Of a DNA stretch of 64,000 bases, positions 56,398-64,000 are shown one piece after another (the stretch's first letter is position 1; each line of letters opens with the position of its first letter). The stretch covers positions 33,256 to 97,255 of the forward strand of contig NZ_MJGN01000022.1 of NCBI RefSeq assembly GCF_001865065.1, read 5' to 3'. The DNA comes from Curtobacterium sp. MCBA15_008. GTDB lineage: Bacteria > Actinomycetota > Actinomycetes > Actinomycetales > Microbacteriaceae. The position numbers and the translations under genes are program-made. A model generated the notes under the pieces. The model ran no database searches, had not been told where the DNA came from, and saw only the letters and a program-made list of their open reading frames with translations.

Positions 56398-56473
56398 ACG
56401 AGGGGGCGAGGGGGTGTCGGGTGTCCCCAGTGCAGGGGTACCGGCCGGTACCGCCCCTCGGGCGCCCCCTCGT
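56398..56473 (-). terminator. Nested hairpins after the GNAT gene
   Basis: Outer arms ACGAGGGGGCG and CGCCCCCTCGT (11 bp, perfect) enclose an inner perfect palindrome GGTACCGGCCGGTACC at 56437-56452. It begins at the acetyltransferase stop and lies upstream of pilB, so it may end the former transcript and also overlap control of the latter. Confidence 0.55.
56425..56438 (-). promoter_or_regulatory. Shared pil element upstream of pilB
   Basis: On the minus strand CCCCTGCACTGGGG, followed by ACACCCGACACCCC. It ends 136 nt before the pilB start and matches the pilA element at 51649 in sequence and spacing. Candidate co-regulatory site. Confidence 0.5.
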
Positions 56474-57504
56474 CAGAGGGGCGTCGAGGCGGTGACGTGC
56501 ACCTCGCCCGGCACGAACCCGAGGCGCTCGTAGATGCGCCCCGCCCCGCTCGGGTTCTCGGCGTCGACGTGGAGCACCGCGGCCGACAGACCGTCGGCCC
56601 GGACGGCCTGCAGGACGGCGTCGGTGACGATCGGCGCGAGCCCCAGGCCACGGGCGCCGCGCACCACACCGACCCAGTGCACGTACCCGTACGAGCGCCC
56701 GCGTGCCGCGAAGCCGTCCGGGTCCACCTCGACGATGGCGAACGCCGCGATCGCACCGTCGGCGTCGAGCACCACGCGGGACAGGTCGAGCCGGCTCTTG
56801 GCCGCGGTGAGGAACCCGCGCCAGTCCGACTCCACCATCGGCTGCGACCCCCAGTGGTCGCGGAAGGCGTCGTTCTTGGCGATGCGCAACGGCTCGATGT
56901 CGTCCGCGGTGGCCGCCCGCACGACGAAGCCGTCGGGCAGCGCCGGGACGGCGTCCGTGGAACCGCCGGCGGCACCGTCGAGCACCGCTTCCATGTCGAT
57001 CCAGTTGCGCGTCGGCTCGAACCCGAACCGCGCCGCGAGCCGCAGCGACGGAGCGCCCTCGGGAACGCCGATCTCGATCGTCGCCGGCACGTCGACGTCG
57101 AGCGCCGCGAGCCGCTGGCGGGCGCGACCCACCTGCCACGCGAACACCCGTCGCCCGATGCCGCGACCACGCAGCACGGGGTGCACCGCCCCGTCGAGGA
57201 CCGCGCGCGCAGCGGTGACCCGGGAGGGGACGTCGATGACGATGCCGTAGGCCTGCACATGCCCCTCATCGTCGACGCCGACGAGGGTGTCCCGCTCGAC
57301 GTCCAGCCCCTCGGTGGACAGCGTCCGCTCGAAGTCCGCTGTGGAGGGATGCGCGTGGGGATCGTCCACGGCAGCCGCTGCGACCGCCACGGCGTGCACC
57401 GCCCCGAGGTCCTGTCGTGAGCCGGCACGGAACGTCAACCCACCGACCGGCATCGGGGGTTCGAGGTGGGCCGGGGCAGTGATCCGTTCGCGCAGCGTCG
57501 CCAT
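56473..57504 (-). CDS. Tandem GNAT N-acetyltransferase
   Basis: A 343-residue protein with two GNAT domains. The N-terminal domain (about 20-165) has the acetyl-CoA loop VLRGRGIGRRVF, and the C-terminal domain (about 180-340) has VVRGARGLGLAPIV and DAENPSGAGRIYERLGF. The layout resembles mycothiol synthase (MshD) and related tandem enzymes, but AFRDHWGS is typical of the wider group, so the substrate is not assigned. Start at the ATG at 57504. Monocistronic as far as can be seen. Confidence 0.85.
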   Translation of the reverse strand: MATLRERITAPAHLEPPMPVGGLTFRAGSRQDLGAVHAVAVAAAAVDDPHAHPSTADFERTLSTEGLDVERDTLVGVDDEGHVQAYGIVIDVPSRVTAARAVLDGAVHPVLRGRGIGRRVFAWQVGRARQRLAALDVDVPATIEIGVPEGAPSLRLAARFGFEPTRNWIDMEAVLDGAAGGSTDAVPALPDGFVVRAATADDIEPLRIAKNDAFRDHWGSQPMVESDWRGFLTAAKSRLDLSRVVLDADGAIAAFAIVEVDPDGFAARGRSYGYVHWVGVVRGARGLGLAPIVTDAVLQAVRADGLSAAVLHVDAENPSGAGRIYERLGFVPGEVHVTASTPL

Positions 57505-57627
57505 CCGTCCACCCTGCCAGACCGGACACACGCACCAGACCGGATGGACGCACCGGACCCGGTGCACATGACGCGGCCGACGCGGAAACCCCTCGACGCG
57601 CGGGCACCACCCGGGACATGATGAGTC

Positions 57628-58023
57628 ATGGACATCACGAGTGTGACCGTGGGGCTGCCCGTCACCGACATCGAGGCGTCCTGCCTCTGGTACGGCGCCG
57701 TGTTCGAACGCGCCGAGCCGGACCTCGAACCGGACGAGGGCATCGCCGAGTACGAGGTCGGCGGCATCTGGATCCAGCTCTACGAGGACGAGAACGCCGA
57801 GGAGAACCCCGTCAGCGTCCGCTTCGGCGTCGACGACGTCGCCGCCCAGCACGCACGCATCGGCTCCCTCGGCATCGACATCGGCCCGGTCGAGTGCGTC
57901 GACGGCGCCGTCGACTGGTTCGACGTCCGCGACCCCGACGGCAACGTCCTCAGCCTGTTCTCCCTGGTCGACGAGACCGGCCGCGGGTCCGGCCGTGACA
58001 ACGGCGCCGACCGCGCGGTCTAG
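57628..58023 (+). CDS. VOC-fold (glyoxalase/bleomycin resistance-like) protein
   Basis: A 131-residue vicinal oxygen chelate protein. MDITSVTVGLPVTDIEASCLWYG and the C-terminal DVRDPDGNVLSLFSL are typical, with paired beta-alpha-beta-beta-beta modules. The metal triad is not complete by eye, so a binding or resistance function is as likely as catalysis. Plus strand, converging on rpoC, with palindrome D and the rpoC terminator in between. Confidence 0.82.
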   Translation: MDITSVTVGLPVTDIEASCLWYGAVFERAEPDLEPDEGIAEYEVGGIWIQLYEDENAEENPVSVRFGVDDVAAQHARIGSLGIDIGPVECVDGAVDWFDVRDPDGNVLSLFSLVDETGRGSGRDNGADRAV

Positions 58024-58034
58024 ACGTGACCGGC

Positions 58035-58084
58035 TGACGGCCTGGAGGCGCGTGGCGGCGCCGCCCCGCGCCTCCAGGCCGTCA
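58035..58084. repeat. Intergenic palindrome, family member D
   Basis: TGACGGCCTGGAGGCGCG (58035-58052) is the exact inverse complement of 58067-58084. The centre holds GGCGGCGCCGCC, itself palindromic. It lies between the VOC gene and rpoC, again at an accessory/core seam. Confidence 0.85.
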
Positions 58085-58100
58085 CGTGGTGACGACACGA

Positions 58101-58136
58101 CGAAGGCCCCGTCTCCTTGCGGAGACGGGGCCTTCG
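58101..58136 (-). terminator. Strong terminator hairpin after rpoC
   Basis: CGAAGGCCCCGTCTCC and GGAGACGGGGCCTTCG form a perfect 16-bp stem with a TTGC loop, 16 bp past the rpoC stop. It can also serve the convergent VOC gene. Confidence 0.85.
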
Positions 58137-58152
58137 TGGGATCACATCAGAC

Positions 58153-62034
<3,882 letters not shown>

Positions 62035-62076
62035 TGTTCTTCTCTCTAGCTGGATTCGTTACGAGTACGGGCGGGA

Positions 62077-64000
62077 TCAGATGTCGTCGACGGACGACGA
62101 CTCGAACCGCGAGGAGATGTTGATGCCGAGCTCTTCAGCGGCACGGAAGACCTCGTCGTCCGTGTCGCGGAGGCTGACCGCCTGGCCGTCGGCCGAGAGG
62201 ACCTCGACGTTCAGGCAGAGCGACTGCATCTCCTTCATGAGGACCTTGAACGACTCCGGGATACCGGGCTCCTGGATGTTCTCGCCCTTGACGATCGCCT
62301 CGTAGACCTTCACGCGGCCGAGGATGTCGTCGGACTTGATCGTCAGGAGCTCCTGGAGGGCGTAGGCGGCGCCGTACGCCTCGAGCGCCCACACCTCCAT
62401 CTCACCGAAGCGCTGGCCACCGAACTGCGCCTTACCACCCAGCGGCTGCTGCGTGATCATCGAGTACGGACCGGTCGAACGGGCGTGGATCTTGTCGTCG
62501 ACCAGGTGGTGCAGCTTGAGGATGTACATGTAGCCGACCGACACGGGCTCCGGGAACGGCTCGCCGGAGCGGCCGTCGAAGAGCTGCGCCTTGCCGGACG
62601 AACCGATCAGACGCTCGCCGTCGCGGTTCGGGAGCGTGGAGTCGAGGAGGCCCTCGATCTCGCGCTCGTACGCACCGTCGAACACCGGGGTCGCGACCTT
62701 CGTGCCGGGCGCCGCGCTGTGCGCTGCCTCCGGCAGAGCCGAAGCCCACTCCTGGATGCCCTCGACGTTCCAGCCCTGCTTCGCGAGCCACCCGAGGTGG
62801 ATCTCGAGGACCTGGCCGAAGTTCATGCGGCCGGGGACGCCGAGCGGGTTGAGCACGATGTCGACCGGGGTGCCGTCCGCCAGGAACGGCATGTCCTCGA
62901 CCGGCAGGATCGTCGAGATGACGCCCTTGTTGCCGTGACGACCGGCGAGCTTGTCGCCCGCGGTGATCTTGCGCTTCTGGGCGATGTAGACGACCACGCG
63001 CTGGTTGACGCCCGAGCCGAGCTCGTCGTCGCCGTCCTGCGAGTCGAACACCTTGACGCCGATGATCGTGCCCTCTTCACCGTGGGGCACCTTCAGCGAG
63101 GTGTCGCGCACCTCGCGCGACTTCTCGTTGAAGATCGCACGGAGCAGGCGCTCTTCAGCGGAGAGCTCGGTCTCGCCCTTCGGCGTGACCTTGCCGACCA
63201 GGATGTCGCCGGGGCGGACCTCGGCACCGATGCGGATGATGCCGCGCTCGTCGAGGTCGGCCAGGAGGTCCGGGCTGACGTTCGGCAGGTCGCGGGTGAT
63301 CTCTTCCTTGCCGAGCTTCGTGTCGCGGGCGTCGACCTCGTACTCCTCGATGTGGATCGAGGAGAGCGTGTCGTCCTTCACGAGGTTCTGCGACAGGATC
63401 ATCGCGTCCTCGTAGTTGTAGCCCTCCCACGGCATGAACGCGACGAGGAGGTTCTTGCCGAGCGCGAGCTCGCCGTTCTCCGTCGCGGGGCCGTCGGCGA
63501 TGACCTCGCCCTGCTCCACACGCTCGCCGGCCGAGACGACCACGCGGTGGTTGTAGCTCGTGCCCTGGTTGGAGCGGTCGAACTTGCGCAGGTAGAAGGT
63601 CTGCGTGCCGCCCTCGTCGAGCTGCAGGGTCACGGCGTCGGCCGAGACCTCGGAGACAACACCGGCCTTGTCGGCGGTGACGACGTCACCGGCGTCGATG
63701 GCGGTGTAGCCCTCCATACCGGTGCCGACGAGCGGCGACTCGGAACGGAGCAGCGGGACTGCCTGACGCTGCATGTTCGCACCCATGAGGGCGCGGTTCG
63801 CGTCGTCGTGCTCGAGGAACGGGATGAGCGAGGTCGCGACCGACACCATCTGGCGCGGCGAGACGTCCATGTAGTCGACCTCGTCCTTGCCGACGAGCTC
63901 GACCTCGCCGCCCTTCTTCCGCACGAGGACCTTGTCGTCCTGGAAGTGGAAGGAGTCGGTGAGGGGGGCGTTCGCCTGCGCGACGACGAAGTCGTCCTCT
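62077..64000 (-). CDS. rpoB: RNA polymerase beta subunit, C-terminal part
   Basis: The frame is open to the right edge of the window, so only about the last 640 residues are visible. [47 protein letters not shown] and the C-terminal [25 protein letters not shown] region are diagnostic. The rifampicin-resistance cluster lies further upstream and is outside the window. It is followed by rpoC. Confidence 0.98.
   Translation of the reverse strand, partial: EDDFVVAQANAPLTDSFHFQDDKVLVRKKGGEVELVGKDEVDYMDVSPRQMVSVATSLIPFLEHDDANRALMGANMQRQAVPLLRSESPLVGTGMEGYTAIDAGDVVTADKAGVVSEVSADAVTLQLDEGGTQTFYLRKFDRSNQGTSYNHRVVVSAGERVEQGEVIADGPATENGELALGKNLLVAFMPWEGYNYEDAMILSQNLVKDDTLSSIHIEEYEVDARDTKLGKEEITRDLPNVSPDLLADLDERGIIRIGAEVRPGDILVGKVTPKGETELSAEERLLRAIFNEKSREVRDTSLKVPHGEEGTIIGVKVFDSQDGDDELGSGVNQRVVVYIAQKRKITAGDKLAGRHGNKGVISTILPVEDMPFLADGTPVDIVLNPLGVPGRMNFGQVLEIHLGWLAKQGWNVEGIQEWASALPEAAHSAAPGTKVATPVFDGAYEREIEGLLDSTLPNRDGERLIGSSGKAQLFDGRSGEPFPEPVSVGYMYILKLHHLVDDKIHARSTGPYSMITQQPLGGKAQFGGQRFGEMEVWALEAYGAAYALQELLTIKSDDILGRVKVYEAIVKGENIQEPGIPESFKVLMKEMQSLCLNVEVLSADGQAVSLRDTDDEVFRAAEELGINISSRFESSSVDDI

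Overview
The window is a high-GC (about 70% by eye) actinobacterial chromosome segment. The ribosomal protein, RNA polymerase and elongation factor sequences look like Microbacteriaceae, and Curtobacterium or a close relative is my best guess; that genus call is an inference from sequence feel, not from a search. The segment is the main translation/transcription superlocus, almost all of it on the minus strand. Read in the direction of transcription (right to left) it runs rpoB(partial)-rpoC; rpsL-rpsG-fusA-tuf; the S10/spc cluster rpsJ to rplO; secY-adk-map; infA-rpmJ-rpsM-rpsK-rpoA-rplQ; truA; rplM-rpsI-glmM; with coaA convergent at the left edge.

At the seams of this conserved core sit accessory blocks. 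(1) Between rpoC and rpsL, about 17 kb: a complete monoderm-type type IV pilus locus (pilB-pilT-pilC, pilA, three further prepilin-like genes, pilD-pilM-pilN-pilO; 43685-56288), a tandem GNAT acetyltransferase, a VOC-fold protein and three membrane proteins. (2) Between tuf and rpsJ: a small Rv0909-type helical protein, a poxvirus-type DNA topoisomerase IB and a DarT-like (DUF4433) ADP-ribosyltransferase-fold protein. (3) Between rplQ and truA: an ABC exporter pair of the DrrA/DrrB type, a large AfsR/BTAD-type regulator, an ArsR/SRPBCC pair and a FUSC-type membrane protein. (4) Between truA and rplM: an MBL-fold hydrolase and a large secreted nuclease. An LCP-family cell-wall gene lies convergent to map between the spc and alpha clusters.

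Several of these seams carry a dispersed palindrome whose arms contain GGCCTGGAGGCGCG (or the GGGAGGCGCGGTGCC variant). Intact copies lie at 3648, 15598, 35622 and 58035, with decayed copies at about 20620, 33626 and 41089, and one 19-nt arm match lies inside the AfsR-like coding sequence. Terminator-like or attenuator-like hairpins lie downstream of rpoC, tuf, pilC, pilA and rplQ, and inside operons at rpsG/fusA, fusA/tuf, rplE/rpsH and rplO/secY. Two good sigma70-type promoters are visible (infA and rpsL).

The most distinctive content is the type IV pilus locus, with a shared CCCC-N3-ACTGGGG element about 130 bp upstream of both pilA and pilB. The others are the DarT-like gene with no visible antitoxin partner, the absence of rpsN from the spc operon with a strong hairpin in its place, and the palindrome family marking core/accessory boundaries. 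No tRNA, rRNA, IS element, prophage or CRISPR array was seen.
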